Positions 33,625 to 34,317 of a stretch of 34,317 nt of DNA are shown here, one piece after another. The notes beneath the pieces are model-generated. The model had not been told where the DNA came from. It was given only the letters and a program-made list of their open reading frames with translations, and made no database searches. The stretch lies in the NCBI GenBank assembly GCA_038521825.1, contig JBCBKL010000033.1, positions 1 through 34,317 of the forward strand, written 5' to 3'. This stretch comes from JBCBKL01 sp038521825 (GTDB taxonomy: Bacteria; Pseudomonadota; Alphaproteobacteria; Rhodobacterales; Rhodobacteraceae). Within the stretch, counting starts at the first letter, position 1, and each line of letters starts with the position of its first letter. A program made the position numbers and the translations under genes.

Positions 33625-33997
33625 AAGGGCATAATTGTCATCAGATACATTCGCCCAGCGAAGTTGTGCAGCCGTACCCAGATCGCCAGCGTCGCGCGCC
33701 TGCAGCGCGAAGTGAACGAAAGGCGGAAATACAGATGCCGATCAGCGAAACCCATTATGATCTCCTCGTCACTCTCCGTTTCAACGGGAACGGCACGCAG
33801 CTTGTCTGGCGCAGCGGGACTAACGGCGGACAGGCCAAAGCGCGCTCAATACATTTCGCAGGGCGACAAGCGTGCGAGCCGGTGTGGGAAACCGCACAAT
33901 CTCTTCCGCCGCCGAGCGCGGCTAAACATGCGCGCTGGTTACGTGGCAATCCAGAAAACTCCCTCCTTGAAACAACTTGCAAGCAGCGACCCGGATG
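33606..33997 (-). pseudogene. Disrupted DUF2867-family gene
   Basis: The minus strand shows a DUF2867-like protein in two frames. The upstream frame gives SFLDCHVTSAHV, a TAG at 33922-33924, then PRSAAEEIVRFPTPARTLVA and LRNVL. After a frameshift near 33840-33850 the other frame gives RFGLSAVSPAAPDKLRAVPV, EEIIMGFADRHLYFRLSF and WVRLHNFAGRMYLMTIMPFH. This last HN-x-GR-x-Y-x5-PFH pattern is characteristic of the C-terminus of the family. The homology stops near 33606, where the integrase remnant ends. It sits just after the ECF sigma gene on the same strand and may have been its partner. Confidence 0.6.
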
Positions 33998-34044
33998 GCG
34001 GAACAATCTTGGATCCGTGTTATGATGGAATGCTCACACAATCA

Positions 34045-34317
34045 TCAACTGAACCAAAGTGCTCCTGCCCTTGCAGAAGTGCTGCGTGTTTCAGTCAACA
34101 GGTCGAGCTTATCCGGATTGCGCATCACGAAGACTTGGCGCACGCGGCCATCCGGATCATAGGAAAACGACACTGACGCATGCGATCCGGTCTCGGTTTC
34201 AACCAATATACCTAGCAATCCATTCACGGTCCGGACCGACAGAACCATCTCATTCCAGGCCGGTGACAACACATCCGAAATGAAACGGCAGATGTGCTGC
34301 TGGCCTTCGATCACGTG
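34045..34317 (-). CDS. ECF sigma factor of the SigJ/ECF41 type, C-terminal end (truncated by window)
   Basis: 90 residues at the window edge, open to base 34317 and ending at TGA 34045-34047. The pattern TVNGLLGILVETETG, then FSYDPDGRVRQVFVMRNPDKLDLL, matches the C-terminal SnoaL-like extension of ECF41 sigma factors, where an NGxxG-like and a RNPDKL motif are hallmarks. That domain controls sigma activity in place of a separate anti-sigma factor. The sigma-2 and sigma-4 regions would lie outside the window, so the call depends on this extension only. Confidence 0.75.
   Translation of the reverse strand, partial: HVIEGQQHICRFISDVLSPAWNEMVLSVRTVNGLLGILVETETGSHASVSFSYDPDGRVRQVFVMRNPDKLDLLTETRSTSARAGALWFS

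Noticed and set aside
34020..34031. TATGATGGA-N-TG string, similar to the conserved dusA 5' motif, considered as the second attachment site
   Set aside because: It is inverted relative to dusA, whereas attachment sites flanking an element should be direct repeats; the match is also short. It could only fit after an inversion.

Overview
The window looks like chromosomal DNA of a marine alphaproteobacterium of the Rhodobacteraceae (Roseobacter group). The reasons are high G+C coding sequence, tightly packed and often overlapping genes, and family content typical of that group: a yfgM-bamB-der cluster, an Atm1-type ABC exporter, heterotetrameric sarcosine oxidase, CcmI, TauE/SafE and an AGCS symporter. 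The assignment rests on protein content only; there is no rRNA in the window.

Layout, left to right. 1-364 is the 3' end of a pentapeptide-repeat gene containing a perfect 19-bp inverted repeat. 365-733 is non-coding and carries three GTAC-centred motifs in front of serS (734-2026). A DUF2235 hydrolase gene meets serS tail to tail. Next, on the minus strand, is yfgM-like -> bamB -> der (6736 down to 3174), an envelope and ribosome biogenesis cluster. A divergent RND efflux pair follows (adaptor 6951-8243; unusually long permease 8240-12109). Then come an Atm1-like ABC exporter and a LysM protein (minus), a LOG-family phosphoribohydrolase (plus), and metallophosphoesterase, Fe superoxide dismutase and a small secreted protein (minus).

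18287-24305 is the sarcosine oxidase locus (soxB, soxD, soxA, soxG, all minus). soxB is separated from soxDAG by about 880 bp holding three small single-span membrane protein genes, two of them on the opposite strand. Divergent from soxB is ppk2, with an FNR-type palindrome in front of it, followed by ccmI, ruvX and a DUF1289 gene overlapping by 4 nt at each step. On the minus strand follow a phytanoyl-CoA dioxygenase-like gene and a TauE/SafE permease gene that overlap, a universal stress protein/AGCS symporter pair, and dusA.

The right end (32391-34317) is a gene graveyard. Beside the 5' end of dusA lies a decayed tyrosine recombinase gene (32505-33624) that can be followed through four reading frames. 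Its start codon reads AGG and its catalytic tyrosine codon reads TAA. Its middle is replaced by a broken gene for a small secreted protein. Next is a disrupted DUF2867 gene on the minus strand, just downstream of the truncated end of an ECF41/SigJ-type sigma factor gene. The first nine codons of dusA after ATG use codons unlike the rest of the gene, which fits a past insertion that replaced the dusA 5' end. This integration scar is the most interesting part of the window. I saw no tRNA, rRNA, CRISPR array or intact insertion sequence.
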